DNA of 64,000 nt from Acetobacter aceti NBRC 14818 (lineage in GTDB: Bacteria > Pseudomonadota > Alphaproteobacteria > Acetobacterales > Acetobacteraceae), in the NCBI RefSeq assembly GCF_000193495.2, contig NZ_AP023410.1:1240001-1304000 (forward strand). Direction: 5' to 3'. This document shows positions 7,613-16,964 of the stretch, one piece after another; the stretch's first letter is position 1; each line of letters starts with the position of its first letter. Both the position numbers and the translations under genes were made by a program. The notes under the pieces were generated by a model, which was not told the origin of the DNA, did no database searches, and worked only from the letters and a program-made list of their open reading frames with translations.

Positions 7613-9196
7613 TCAGTGCACAGCCGTCGGTTTCTCTCCGCTTTTCAATTTGGAAAGCAGAAAACAAAACGGAACAACGCAAAAAGCGACGATTCCAAAA
7701 ATCATGAAGGCTTCATTGTAAGCCAGCATGGCGACCTGCTGACTAAAATCCGCAAACAAGTGGTGTGTCGCAAAGGCATTCGCCTGCGGCTGGTGATTAT
7801 GATCGATAGCAACCTGTCGTCCGCGCGCCAGATAGTCGTTGTAGGGCTGATGGAATGGCGTCATCCAGTGAACCATATCCGACTGATGCGCCTGCCGACG
7901 TTCAATGATCAGGGACGTCGCGCCTGAAATACTTAGCGATCCCAGAAAATTCCGCACCATCGAAAACAGCGCCGAAGCATCCGCATTCATGGAGCGCGGC
8001 AAGGTCGCATAGGCAATGGTGGAAAGCGGAACAAACAGAAAAGCCAGGCAGGCCGTCTGGCTCATGCGAAACAGCACCAGATGCTTGAAATCAGTGGTAG
8101 GCAGGAGATGCGCTGACCAGAGCAGGGCGCATCCCATCAACGCAAAACCAAGCGCGATCACAGAACGTATCGGCATGAGTGTCATCAGTTTACCCACAAT
8201 GGGAATCAGGATGATCACGGCAATACCCCCCGGCGACAGCACCAGTCCAGACAGCGTCGCGGTATAGCCCATCACCTGCTGTGCGAACTGCGGCACAACG
8301 ATAGCAGACGAATAAAGCAGGGCTCCCATTGCCCCCATCAGGAACGTCGCAACCGCAAAGTTGCGATCCCTGAAGACATTCAGATCCACAGCCGGACGTT
8401 TTGTTTTCAGCAGCCAGATAACAGCACCGATGATGCCGATCGCAGCCAGCGCCGCCATGATGCAGATGAAGGTCGAGCCAAACCAGTCATCATCCTCGCC
8501 GCGATCGACCATAACCTCAAGACAGCCGAAACCGAGGGTAATCAGGCTGATGCCGATCACATCGAACGGTTCACGCCGCTTCTTTGCCCACGGCGGATCT
8601 TCCACCAGAAAACCGACGGCAATCGTGGTAAGGATACCGAACGGCACGTTGATGAAGAAAATCCAGCGCCATGAAAAATTGTCAGTAATCCAGCCACCCA
8701 ATGTCGGGCCAAGCACAGGCCCGACTACAGCGGCAATGGCCGTCAGTCCAAAAGCCGCTGCCCGCTTCTCTGGCGGAAAAACATCAAGGATGATCGACTG
8801 CTGGTTGGGCTGAAGGCCACCGCCGAAAAACCCCTGCAACAGACGAAAGAGAATCAGTTCACCCAGACTGGTGGAGATACCGCACAGGAAGGATGTCACG
8901 GTGAACATCCCGATGCACACCATGAAGTAGAGTTTCCGGCCGAACAGCTTTCCAAGCCAGCCGGAAATGGTCAGCACGATGCCATTGGCCACCAGATAGG
9001 AAGTCAGCGTCCAGGTGGCATCGTCATATGTACTGGAAAGACTGCCGGCGATATGCGGCAGGGACACGTTCACAATGGTCGTGTCGAGAATCTCCATGAA
9101 CGCCGCCATGGTCACCACGAAAGCGACGAGCCACGGATTATATTTAGGCTTCCAGTTATCGTCCTTTTTCTCGACGTCGCTGGAGGCCACGCTCAT
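7613..9196 (-). CDS. emrB: EmrB/DHA2-family multidrug efflux transporter
   Basis: 527 residues with about 14 hydrophobic segments, the size of DHA2 major facilitator exporters. Family motifs are LDTTIVNVSLPHIAGSL in TM1, GWLGKLFGRK in the first loop, RLLQGFFGGGLQP, and the motif C-like GPVLGPTLGGWITD in TM5. It uses the proton gradient to expel hydrophobic drugs or weak acids. With the HlyD-type partner encoded just upstream it should form a channel spanning to an outer-membrane TolC protein. The start ATG overlaps the stop of emrA (ATGA), so translation is coupled. The substrate cannot be deduced. Confidence 0.9.
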   Translation of the reverse strand: MSVASSDVEKKDDNWKPKYNPWLVAFVVTMAAFMEILDTTIVNVSLPHIAGSLSSTYDDATWTLTSYLVANGIVLTISGWLGKLFGRKLYFMVCIGMFTVTSFLCGISTSLGELILFRLLQGFFGGGLQPNQQSIILDVFPPEKRAAAFGLTAIAAVVGPVLGPTLGGWITDNFSWRWIFFINVPFGILTTIAVGFLVEDPPWAKKRREPFDVIGISLITLGFGCLEVMVDRGEDDDWFGSTFICIMAALAAIGIIGAVIWLLKTKRPAVDLNVFRDRNFAVATFLMGAMGALLYSSAIVVPQFAQQVMGYTATLSGLVLSPGGIAVIILIPIVGKLMTLMPIRSVIALGFALMGCALLWSAHLLPTTDFKHLVLFRMSQTACLAFLFVPLSTIAYATLPRSMNADASALFSMVRNFLGSLSISGATSLIIERRQAHQSDMVHWMTPFHQPYNDYLARGRQVAIDHNHQPQANAFATHHLFADFSQQVAMLAYNEAFMIFGIVAFCVVPFCFLLSKLKSGEKPTAVH

Positions 9197-10365
9197 GGGT
9201 TGCCCTGCTCCAGCTCTTCATGACCGGGATCACGGTTCACGATATGCCCGTCAGCACTGCGCGCCGGAGCACTGTCCGTATGCACGACCGGCACGACAGA
9301 AAGACCCAGCGCCAGCGGGATATCCGGATTCAGTCCGCTGTCGATGCGGATCTTCACGGGAACACGCTGCACGATTTTTACATAGTTGCCGGTCGCGTTT
9401 TCAGGCGGAAAAGCACTGAAGGTCGCACCCGTTCCCTTCTGCAGCGAGTCGATGTGACCGTGCAGATTATGGGAAGGATAGGCATCGACAGATATGTCGA
9501 CCAACTGTCCCGGCCGCATGTTGGTGATCTGTGTTTCCTTGTAATTCGCGATCACCCACACTTCAGGCTCTACGATCGAGAACAGGCTCTGTCCGGCCGT
9601 CACATAATTACCGCGCTCAATATTACGCTGTGAAATCCAGCCGTCATGAGGCGCACGGATTTCTGTCCAGCCCAGATTCAACTCAGCCTTGACCAGAGCC
9701 GCTTTTGCATTGGCCAGATCGGCTGTGTCTCCCGCAACAGCCGCCCGCACATTGCCAATATTCGGCTCGACCGGCGTCGCGATCACAACCTGTGCCTGGG
9801 CCTGCTGCACATGCGCTCTGGCCTGATCCAACGCAGCTTTGGAATAATCAATATCCTGCTGCGTTGTCGCCGCATGCTCGACCGAATGCTGACGACGATA
9901 ATCGGTCAGCGCCTTGAACTCTTCCGCCTTTGCCGCAGAAAGCTCTGCCTGCGCCGCCGTCAGTCGTCCGGGGAAGTTTTTCTCCGCCACAGCCAGCATC
10001 ATCTCGTGAGCGGTCATGCTGGCCTGACTCTGCTGGACACTGGCGACAGCACGGTCGCGTTCGGCCTGCCAGTCGCGGTTGTCGATACGTGCCAGCAGAT
10101 CTCCCGCATGGACGAACTGGTTATCGTCTACCAGCAGTTCGGTCACATAACCGGAGACGTGCGGCGCAATTGTAATGGAGCGTCCAGCCGTGAAAGCGTC
10201 ATCCGTCTCGATTTCGAAGCGATGCAGGAACCAGTAAATGGCGCCACCCACAATGACCAGCAGGAGCACGAGAATAAGAATAACGCGGATAAGCGGATTC
10301 CGCTTTTTCTCCGGCTTCTTCTTTTCGCCCTGCGTGCTGTCCTGTGTCTGCTGTCCCTCGGCCAT
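9193..10365 (-). CDS. emrA: EmrA/HlyD-family periplasmic adaptor of the efflux pump
   Basis: 390 residues. A short cytoplasmic tail is followed by one membrane anchor (VILILVLLLVIVGGAIYWF). The periplasmic part has the split lipoyl domain (TIAPHVSGYVTELLVDDNQ and IRAPHDGWISQRNIERGNYV) flanking a long coiled coil rich in Ala and Gln (about residues 95-215). The beta-barrel follows (EVWVIANYKETQITNMRPGQ). It links the inner-membrane EmrB to an outer-membrane channel. It is first in the emrAB operon. A pair of palindromes lies about 36-80 bases upstream and probably binds a repressor. Confidence 0.9.
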   Translation of the reverse strand: MAEGQQTQDSTQGEKKKPEKKRNPLIRVILILVLLLVIVGGAIYWFLHRFEIETDDAFTAGRSITIAPHVSGYVTELLVDDNQFVHAGDLLARIDNRDWQAERDRAVASVQQSQASMTAHEMMLAVAEKNFPGRLTAAQAELSAAKAEEFKALTDYRRQHSVEHAATTQQDIDYSKAALDQARAHVQQAQAQVVIATPVEPNIGNVRAAVAGDTADLANAKAALVKAELNLGWTEIRAPHDGWISQRNIERGNYVTAGQSLFSIVEPEVWVIANYKETQITNMRPGQLVDISVDAYPSHNLHGHIDSLQKGTGATFSAFPPENATGNYVKIVQRVPVKIRIDSGLNPDIPLALGLSVVPVVHTDSAPARSADGHIVNRDPGHEELEQGNP

Positions 10366-10400
10366 GCCGTCTCCGTCCGCCTGCTACCGGGCTTTTCAAT

Positions 10401-10446
10401 GGTCAGCGCCGCTGCTGATGGTGCGCTGACCGATCGGTTCGGTCAG
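10401..10446. promoter_or_regulatory. Palindromic operator upstream of emrAB
   Basis: Two overlapping inverted repeats are seen in the 179-base gap before emrA. CTGACCGA-TCGGT-TCGGTCAG (10426-10446) has 8-base perfect arms. GGTCAGCGC and GCGCTGACC (10401-10409 and 10423-10431) are 9-base perfect arms 13 apart. The TGACCGA/TCGGTCA form resembles operators of TetR-type repressors, which often control emrAB operons. No regulator gene is adjacent, so the protein would be encoded elsewhere. Confidence 0.55.
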
Positions 10447-10544
10447 TTTCATCGCATGCCAGCGCCGCCCCATCAAGTCGTGAGCATAAGACCGCCGCTC
10501 CGGAAGCCACCGAAATTAACGAAATAATGCCACCGGTCGCGCCC

Positions 10545-12017
10545 TTACAGACCGGGGTCTCCCGGCAATGTTTCCCAGCCCAGACCGATAATCGCCGCAC
10601 GACGTCGGCCCGCTCCATCCAGCCTGAGCACGATCACGTTCTGCTCTTCCAGCCATCCCAGAATACGGCGCGCGCGCCCGGTCGAGTGCGTCCCATAAAC
10701 CTTGGCGATGGTCGTATCGGAAGGACAAACCGCCTGTTCCAGCGCGGCGCGCGCCAGATAGAGAAACACGCCCTGCATGTCTTCGGGCAGCGTGGAAGCA
10801 ACAGCTTCCGCTTCCTGCCACTCGGCAGACTCGGCGGCTTCAACACTGATGCCACTTCGGGCGGACGCAAGGGCGCGCCGGAAACTCTTCATATCCATCG
10901 CGTCGCGTCCGAATCCGGCGATACGACACCGAACCAGAAAGTCCTGATAGAGCGAAGCGGGCGGGCGGAACCCGCCATCGTCTTCCGCCAGCACATCCCG
11001 CAACACCGCTTCCATCTGCTGGCGGCGCTCACGGGGATCGACACAATCCTCCTCGTCTGAGGCCTCTGTTTCGGCCAGAGCCGCACCGTGCGTGGCAAGC
11101 TGCGTCAGCAGGTCCGGCGGCGGCGGAGCGACAGGGCGCTTTGCACGCAGCATCACTTCGGCTTCCGGGAGCGGCGCAAGAATCAGATCCGCGACCTGTT
11201 CGGTCGGCGGCCTGAACGGCTCCAGAACGGGACCGGCGGAGCGGCTTTCCGTTTCAACCTTCCCGATCCGGATAGTAACTGGACGGCGACACAAAGCCGG
11301 ACCGAGCGCCACGAATGTGCCACGCTGAAGATCACGGAACGCTTCCGCCTGCCGCCGTTCCATTCCGAGCAGATCGGCGGCGCGCGCCATATCGATGTCG
11401 AGAAACGTGCGGCCCATCAGAAAATTGGACGCTTCAGCGGCGACGTTCTTGGCGAGTTTGGCCAGACGCTGCGTGGCGATCACTCCGGCCAGTCCGCGTT
11501 TACGGCCACGGCACATCAGATTGGTCATGGCCCCCAGCGAGGCCCGTCTGGCTTCGTCCGAGACCTCGCCTGCCGCCGCTGGTGCGAAAAGCTGGGCCTC
11601 ATCCACCACGACCAGCACGGGATACCAGTGCGACCGGGGCACATCGAACATGCCGCCAAGAAAGGCCGCAGCCCGCTTCATCTGAAGATCGGCATCCAGT
11701 CCTTCCAGATTGAGGACCACGGAAGCCCGATGCACCCGCATCCGCTCTCCCGCCGCCTGTAACGCCATTTCCGTATGCTCTGCCGCATCGATCACGAGAT
11801 GGCTGTACGCCTCGGCCAGACTGACGAAATCGCCTTCCGGATCAATGATCGCCTGTTGCACGAGATTGCCTGTCTGCTCCAGCAGACGCCGCAGCAGATG
11901 CGATTTTCCAGAGCCCGAATTGCCCTGCACAAGCAGGCGGGTTGCAAGCAGTTCAGCGAGATTCATCATTGCCGGACCGCCGCCGACAATCTCGCCCAAT
12001 TCGATGGTGCTGGTCAT
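10545..12017 (-). CDS. HerA/DUF87-like P-loop ATPase
   Basis: 490 residues from the ATG at 12017; the frame extends 53 codons further but that part overlaps the upstream gene and has no family resemblance. Walker A is GNSGSGKSHLL (about 32-42), then IIDPEGDFVSL. Walker B is VLVVVDEAQLFAP. RKRGLAGVIATQRLAKL and the sensor region follow, the pattern of the HerA/VirB4-like helicase and translocase superfamily. The last 200 residues look like a separate DNA-binding or regulatory region (FLVRCRIAGF and a winged-helix-like end). HerA relatives move along DNA with a nuclease partner such as NurA; none is next door. It follows the BaiN-like gene by 28 bases and probably shares its transcript. Exact role unknown. 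Confidence 0.65.
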   Translation of the reverse strand: MTSTIELGEIVGGGPAMMNLAELLATRLLVQGNSGSGKSHLLRRLLEQTGNLVQQAIIDPEGDFVSLAEAYSHLVIDAAEHTEMALQAAGERMRVHRASVVLNLEGLDADLQMKRAAAFLGGMFDVPRSHWYPVLVVVDEAQLFAPAAAGEVSDEARRASLGAMTNLMCRGRKRGLAGVIATQRLAKLAKNVAAEASNFLMGRTFLDIDMARAADLLGMERRQAEAFRDLQRGTFVALGPALCRRPVTIRIGKVETESRSAGPVLEPFRPPTEQVADLILAPLPEAEVMLRAKRPVAPPPPDLLTQLATHGAALAETEASDEEDCVDPRERRQQMEAVLRDVLAEDDGGFRPPASLYQDFLVRCRIAGFGRDAMDMKSFRRALASARSGISVEAAESAEWQEAEAVASTLPEDMQGVFLYLARAALEQAVCPSDTTIAKVYGTHSTGRARRILGWLEEQNVIVLRLDGAGRRRAAIIGLGWETLPGDPGL

Positions 12018-12045
12018 GCCGCCCCGATACAGTCCCGACTCCTGT

Positions 12046-13278
12046 TCAGGCAACCGCTTCCCGCTCGGCAAGCCACGCCAGAACGCCCTGCCCCGCTGCC
12101 CGTCCCGTCGCCATGACTGCCTGCAACAGATAGCCCCCCGTGGGCGCTTCCCAATCGAGCATTTCTCCACAGGCAAAAACGCCCGGCAGCGCTTTCAGCA
12201 TGAACCGCTGGTCCACGCCGTCCCGACAGATGCCGCCCGCAGATGAAATAGCCCGCTCCAGAGGCTCTGTTGCCGTCAGCTTTATTGGAATGGCTTTCAG
12301 ACGCTGCGCCAGTCGTTCAGGGTCTGTCGGAATTTCTCCCATTTCACGCAAAAGACCAACGGCGACAGAGGGCAGTTGCAAGGCTTTGCGCAGGCGATTG
12401 GAGAGACTTTCGCGTGCGCGTGACCGTTTCAGCCTATCCGTCATCTGAGCCACATCGAAATCGGGTCGCAGGTCGAGCTGAACCTCAGCCTTGCCATCAC
12501 GCTCCAGAGCATCACGTAGGCGTGCCGACAAGGTGTAAACCGCGCCGCCTTCAAGCCCTTTATCAGTGATCACAGCTTCTCCCCGGCATGTTTCACCGGC
12601 GAAGGACAGGGCTATCCGTTTCAGAGGAACGCCGGAAAATCTTTCCTTGAATCCTTCCGACCATTCGACATGAAAGCCGCAGTTAGCCGGGCGTAGTGCT
12701 GCGACGGCAACGCCAGCAGCAGACAGGAGCGATACCCAGCCTCCATCGGAACCCAGTCGTGTCCAGCTGCCACCGCCCAAAGCCAGCACTGTGGCGTCCG
12801 GCGTCAGAATTTCCTCTTTACCATCACGGGACATCAGAACGATGTCGCCGTTGCTGTTCCAGCCCTGCCACCGCATTCCAGCTCGAAAATGCACGCCACG
12901 GTCAGCCAGTCTGTTCAGCCAGGCGCGCAACAACGGCGAGGCTTTCATCGTTTTTGGAAACACGCGACCGGAACTACCCGTGAAGCAAGGCTGCCCCAAC
13001 TCCTCCGCCCACGCTGTCATCATGGCGGGAGAGAAAGCAGACAGAGCGGGCGTCAGCCAATCCTCCGCCGCGCCATACCGTTTCAAAAAAATGCTTTCCT
13101 GTTCCGCATTCGTCAGATTGAGGCCACTCCGGCCAGCCATCAGTAATTTACGGCCGAAGCTTGCCATGTGGTCCACGACAGTCACTTCACAACGGCCCTT
13201 CGTCAGGGTTTCCGCAGCTGCCAATCCGGCTGGACCACCACCGATCACCAGCACCTGTGGTCTGCTTTGCTCTGTCAT
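12046..13278 (-). CDS. BaiN/HI0933-type NAD(P)/FAD-dependent oxidoreductase
   Basis: 410 residues. The N-terminal FAD Rossmann motif VLVIGGGPAGLAAAETL is followed by the family signature FGRKLLMAGRSGLNLTN, which marks the HI0933/BaiN flavoprotein group. TVLALGGGSWTRLGSDG is the second nucleotide-contact motif, and the C-terminal DWEAPTGGYLLQAVMATG closes the FAD site. Members are cytoplasmic flavoenzymes with poorly known substrates; some database names (aminoacetone oxidase) are not well supported. It heads a two-gene unit with the HerA-like ATPase. The start ATG is at 13276-13278. Confidence 0.85.
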   Translation of the reverse strand: MTEQSRPQVLVIGGGPAGLAAAETLTKGRCEVTVVDHMASFGRKLLMAGRSGLNLTNAEQESIFLKRYGAAEDWLTPALSAFSPAMMTAWAEELGQPCFTGSSGRVFPKTMKASPLLRAWLNRLADRGVHFRAGMRWQGWNSNGDIVLMSRDGKEEILTPDATVLALGGGSWTRLGSDGGWVSLLSAAGVAVAALRPANCGFHVEWSEGFKERFSGVPLKRIALSFAGETCRGEAVITDKGLEGGAVYTLSARLRDALERDGKAEVQLDLRPDFDVAQMTDRLKRSRARESLSNRLRKALQLPSVAVGLLREMGEIPTDPERLAQRLKAIPIKLTATEPLERAISSAGGICRDGVDQRFMLKALPGVFACGEMLDWEAPTGGYLLQAVMATGRAAGQGVLAWLAEREAVA

Positions 13279-13386
13279 GGTGATGGGCTCCCCTGCTCGT
13301 CAGCGTCTTGAGGCTTCCTATCCGCAAATCTTCGAACAAGGATAGAGGCAGGATGCTCAGACCAATGCAGGTTGATGGGAACGCTC

Positions 13387-14472
13387 TTACGTCACCGGCG
13401 TGCGTTGTGTTCCGGCTGGCTGTTTCAGACGCCACACATACGCAATGATAGCTGCGACTGCCTGAAAATATTCGTATGGAATTTCGGTATCTTCCGGAAG
13501 CTTATACAAGGAACGAGCCAGAGGCGGATTTGAAACAACCGGCACTTTCGCTTCATAAGCAAACTCCCTGATCCGTCCTGCCAGTTCATCAGCGCCTTTC
13601 GCCACGATCTTTGGCGCGCCACTCGTGCCGACTTCGTAGGACAAGGCGACAGCGTAATGGGTCGGGTTCGTAACAACTACTGTGGCTGACTGGACCGCTT
13701 TTCTGATCAGTTTCCGGTTGCGCTGCATACGCAACTGTTTCTGACGTCCTTTGACATGAGGATCGCCTTCAGAATCCTTCATCTCATCCTTGATGTCCTG
13801 TCGGCTCATCTTCAGATCCTGAAGTCTTTTGTACCGTGTCCACCCTTCATCAAGAACGATGATCGCCACCTGAACAACAAGAACAGAAATCAGGACTCTG
13901 AGCGTGATCTTGCTTATCTGAGCTGAAAAGGTTTCAGCGGACCAGAACATTGTTCTCGGAGCCAGAACAAGAACATCCTTCACCACACCGTAGAGGATAA
14001 GAGAAAAGACCACGACTTTCAGAATGGATTTCAAGGCTTCGATAAGGCTTGTAACACCGAACATCTTCTTGATCCCCTTGAGGGGATTCAATCTTCCAAT
14101 ATCGGGTATCAGAGCTTCGGGACGAAACAGAAAACCGGACTGCATTGCGGCTGTTGCAATTCCACCCGCCACAGCCGCAACGATGACTGGAAAGGCCAGC
14201 ATCATCAGCATTTTGCAGCTCATTTCGAGAAGAAAGGCCACAGTTGCAGGATTGAGATGGATTTCCTCGACATGATCACAGAGACCAGCCATCTGAGAGA
14301 TAAAACTGTTTGCGCTGGCAGGCACAATCATCACCAGAGCGATGGTTGCCAATCCCAAACCAGAGAAAATATGCAGCTCTCTCGACTGGGCAATATTACC
14401 CTGTTCGCGGGCTTTCTCTAGTCTTCTGCCCGTTGGGGCTTCTGTATTATCGCCATTCCCGGATTCTGCCAT
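13387..14472 (-). CDS. flhB: Flagellar export apparatus switch protein FlhB
   Basis: 361 residues, the normal size. The N-terminal cytosolic start GDNTEAPTGRRLEKAREQGN is followed by four membrane segments and then the cytoplasmic domain with the self-cleaving motif (VVVTNPTHYAVAL). Cleavage between Asn and Pro in NPTH lets FlhB switch from rod-hook to filament substrates. It is the last gene of the leftward flagellar operon, 34 bases after fliR. The final residues extend about 15 beyond the usual end. Confidence 0.95.
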   Translation of the reverse strand: MAESGNGDNTEAPTGRRLEKAREQGNIAQSRELHIFSGLGLATIALVMIVPASANSFISQMAGLCDHVEEIHLNPATVAFLLEMSCKMLMMLAFPVIVAAVAGGIATAAMQSGFLFRPEALIPDIGRLNPLKGIKKMFGVTSLIEALKSILKVVVFSLILYGVVKDVLVLAPRTMFWSAETFSAQISKITLRVLISVLVVQVAIIVLDEGWTRYKRLQDLKMSRQDIKDEMKDSEGDPHVKGRQKQLRMQRNRKLIRKAVQSATVVVTNPTHYAVALSYEVGTSGAPKIVAKGADELAGRIREFAYEAKVPVVSNPPLARSLYKLPEDTEIPYEYFQAVAAIIAYVWRLKQPAGTQRTPVT

Positions 14473-14506
14473 TTACGTTAAATCCGACAAGAAAAAATTT
14501 CTGTAT

Positions 14507-15310
14507 TCAATGAACTAGCCCATATCCAGGCAACAGGACCAGACCGGCAGATGCTGCATGCGTCCAGACAGACAACATGCTCTTGAGCAGCAAAGCCAGC
14601 AGAAATATGCCTCCCAGGAGCTGCGCGGGCATTGCAAGATTGTAAACCTGTAGGCCCGGTGAGAAACGACTCAGAAGACCCAGCATGATCGGCCAGATTG
14701 TGCCGATGAGAACAACGGGCATCGCCAACTGGAAAGCCAGAAAAAAGGAATACTCTGTTGCTTTCGCGACAGAGTTTGCTGCATCGCCAAGAAATGGAAA
14801 ATGTCCGGGTGGAAAGACCTGATAACTCCCCACGAGCGCATTCAATGGAAAAATATAGAGACTGGAAGAAAAAACAATCAGTGTGATCGACAACTGGGCC
14901 AGATGACTGAGCGGCGTGCTTTGGGCACCCAATTCCGGATCTGGCTGCAATACGTTCGATATACCAATGAATGTTGACATGATCTGAATGGAGATCGGAA
15001 AAGACAGCATCATCAGTTGCGCGAGCCATCCGATCAAAGCCCCACTGAGGAAATCGGAACAAAGCAACGCGAGAAGCCGCGCCGGCACCATAACGTCATC
15101 AGAGATAGCGGAAGCAAATTGCGGCTGCACAAGCGGAAACAGAAGAAGACTGACTCCGATCGCCATTGCGGCTCTGACTGTCATCGGTGTGGACTGAAAC
15201 ATGAATGCCGGAAAAGCGACAAACATCGCAGCCACCCGCGCAAGAATGGCAATAAAAATCACGGCCTGCGTAGGCAGGGTCGCAATAAACTGATCCAGAT
15301 CAGGGTTCAA
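14507..15310 (-). CDS. fliR: Flagellar export membrane protein FliR
   Basis: 267 residues with five or six hydrophobic helices, including LARVAAMFVAFPAFM and LGLLSRFSPGLQVYNLAMP, the conserved FliR loop. Together with FliP and FliQ it forms the export gate in the inner membrane. The start is a TTG whose last bases overlap the fliQ stop (TTGA), so it is probably translated by coupling. The length matches the family. Confidence 0.9.
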   Translation of the reverse strand: MNPDLDQFIATLPTQAVIFIAILARVAAMFVAFPAFMFQSTPMTVRAAMAIGVSLLLFPLVQPQFASAISDDVMVPARLLALLCSDFLSGALIGWLAQLMMLSFPISIQIMSTFIGISNVLQPDPELGAQSTPLSHLAQLSITLIVFSSSLYIFPLNALVGSYQVFPPGHFPFLGDAANSVAKATEYSFFLAFQLAMPVVLIGTIWPIMLGLLSRFSPGLQVYNLAMPAQLLGGIFLLALLLKSMLSVWTHAASAGLVLLPGYGLVH

Positions 15311-15579
15311 GACGCCCCTGCAACAATCAACTGATCAAAAACATGTCGTGTGTAAGTAACGAGAGTTCCATACATAAAAGGCCCTCCCACCAGCAATGCC
15401 GCCATTGATGCAAGAAATTTCGGCAGGAATGCCAATGTTGATTCATTGATCTGCGTTACTGCCTGAAAAATAGACACAAGCAGTCCCGCAGCCATGGAGG
15501 CCAATAAGGCAGGAGCACCAACTTTTACAGCGACAAAAAGTGTTTCTCGTAATACGGAGGCTACATCAACTGAATTCAT
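15307..15579 (-). CDS. fliQ: Flagellar export membrane protein FliQ
   Basis: 90 residues, two transmembrane helices, the usual FliQ size. The signature VGAPALLASMAAGLLVSIFQ and QINESTLAFLPKF is typical. It is part of the FliPQR export gate. It sits 22 bases after fliE and overlaps fliR. Confidence 0.95.
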   Translation of the reverse strand: MNSVDVASVLRETLFVAVKVGAPALLASMAAGLLVSIFQAVTQINESTLAFLPKFLASMAALLVGGPFMYGTLVTYTRHVFDQLIVAGAS

Positions 15580-15601
15580 TTAATAAAATCCTGTTAAATA
15601 T

Positions 15602-15943
15602 TTAAATCGTCATACGCATGATATCCTGATAGGACTGAATAACTTTATCACGCACAACAGAGGCGGTTTGCAGTACCATTTGAGCCTGCGATACCGAGGT
15701 GACAATATCGGTCAGGTTGCCGTGTCCCGTCAGCCCCGAAGCGGCTTTCAATTCAGCTTCCTTGTTGCTGGAAACAGCCCCTTCTATTGCCGTTTCCAGA
15801 ACATCGCCAAAATTCTGTCCACCCGACGCGCCGGATACAAGACCATCAGCATCGTCTGCCGGTAGTCCTGTTTCCAGGGATGACTGGGTCTTGGCGTAAG
15901 CTGCAGCGGCAGCAGAATTACTTGTAGTCGAAGATATTATCAT
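15602..15943 (-). CDS. fliE: Flagellar hook-basal body protein FliE
   Basis: 113 residues. The C-terminal half (VTSVSQAQMVLQTASVVRDK and QSYQDIMRMTI) is the conserved FliE helix that joins the MS ring and export gate to the rod. The N-terminal part is Ala/Ser-rich and variable. The ATG overlaps the flgC stop (ATGA). Confidence 0.9.
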   Translation of the reverse strand: MIISSTTSNSAAAAAYAKTQSSLETGLPADDADGLVSGASGGQNFGDVLETAIEGAVSSNKEAELKAASGLTGHGNLTDIVTSVSQAQMVLQTASVVRDKVIQSYQDIMRMTI

Positions 15944-16347
15944 TTCAGAAGATCTATTGTTCGAGTGACCATTGTGCGTGTTGTCTGAAACGTATTCAGA
16001 TTTGCTTCGTAAGATCTCTGGGCTTCATGCGAGTCAACAACCTCAACCATGGTGTTAACATTGGGCATTTTGACATAGCCCCTTGTATCAGCCGCCGGAT
16101 TTGTCGGGTCATAGCGCATTTCAAAATCGGACATATCGTGCCCGACCTTTTTGACTTTTACCTTTGAAACCCCGGTATTGTTATCGAGCACATTTTCAAA
16201 TGAAATGGTTTTTCTGCGGTAAGGGTCTGCTCCCGGCGTGGAACCGACAGTGTCCTTGTTGGCAATATTCTCTGCCACCACACGCAATCTTTCTGACTGC
16301 GCCTCCATTCCTGCAGCAGAGATAGATAATGTCGAATTAATATCCAC
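15940..16347 (-). CDS. flgC: Flagellar proximal rod protein FlgC
   Basis: 135 residues. The start LSISAAGMEAQSERLRVVAEN is the conserved rod-protein N-terminal helix with the ANKDTVG-type turn. The C-terminus (VVDSHEAQRSYEANLNTFQT) is the FlgC/FlgB end helix. It assembles in the proximal rod after export. The start codon is GTG, 14 bases after flgB. Confidence 0.95.
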   Translation of the reverse strand: MDINSTLSISAAGMEAQSERLRVVAENIANKDTVGSTPGADPYRRKTISFENVLDNNTGVSKVKVKKVGHDMSDFEMRYDPTNPAADTRGYVKMPNVNTMVEVVDSHEAQRSYEANLNTFQTTRTMVTRTIDLLK

Positions 16348-16361
16348 TCTCCAATCCCTCC

Positions 16362-16757
16362 TTATTTACCCAGAACGGAATTGAGCATGCTCCGATAACT
16401 TGAATAGACATTGGTCGCGAGCCTCTGCTGGTCCGATGTTTCAGCAACAAGCTGCATCTGGGTCTCAAGAGAGACACGATTTCCATCAAGCGACTGCGTG
16501 CTGGAAGCTTCGTTCGATTTCTGGTTTACGTTTCTTTTGCCAGCAATATGACGCTCTGAAGTCGTGGCAAGCTCACCACCAAACTGCGATAGCATACTTT
16601 CAAAAGGCGCCATGTCTTTTGCGACGTATTCCGGCGTGTCTGCATTCGCGATATTGGAAGCAAGAATCTGCTCGCGATTATCCAGCCAGTCCAGACGTCT
16701 CTGAGCGAGACCAAAGAGATCCACCCCACCCGCAGCGGGACGTGAAGCATCAAACAT
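16362..16757 (-). CDS. flgB: Flagellar proximal rod protein FlgB
   Basis: 131 residues from the ATG at 16757, preceded by AGGA 9 bases upstream; a TTG at 16763 also opens the frame. The motif REQILASNIANADTPEY is diagnostic for FlgB, and SDQQRLATNVYSSYRSMLNS is its C-terminal helix. It is the first gene of the leftward unit flgB-flgC-fliE-fliQ-fliR-flhB. Confidence 0.93.
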   Translation of the reverse strand: MFDASRPAAGGVDLFGLAQRRLDWLDNREQILASNIANADTPEYVAKDMAPFESMLSQFGGELATTSERHIAGKRNVNQKSNEASSTQSLDGNRVSLETQMQLVAETSDQQRLATNVYSSYRSMLNSVLGK

Positions 16758-16964
16758 GCACAAATTCCTGTATCATGTGAGTGGGACGTTACAGCACCGG
16801 AAACTCCTGCACTTATCGAACAGAAAAACTGCAATATCGTTAATACGACGCCCAAATGGACCATTCGTTTACACAGAAAGAAAATAATCTTCTGTAAAGG
16901 AATGATTCATCTTCAGGTTCCAAATCTGACATCTCCGGAACCTGGACGACGGAACATTATCTGT
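16758..16964. promoter_or_regulatory. Divergent flagellar promoter region (flgB and fliO)
   Basis: About 200 bases between the flgB start and the fliO start, with two flagellar operons reading away from it. I see no clear sigma-54 (TGGC-N8-TTGC) or sigma-28 element, and no full CtrA site. An extended fliO start at 16902 lies inside this region, but its AAGG is only one base from that ATG. Confidence 0.4.
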
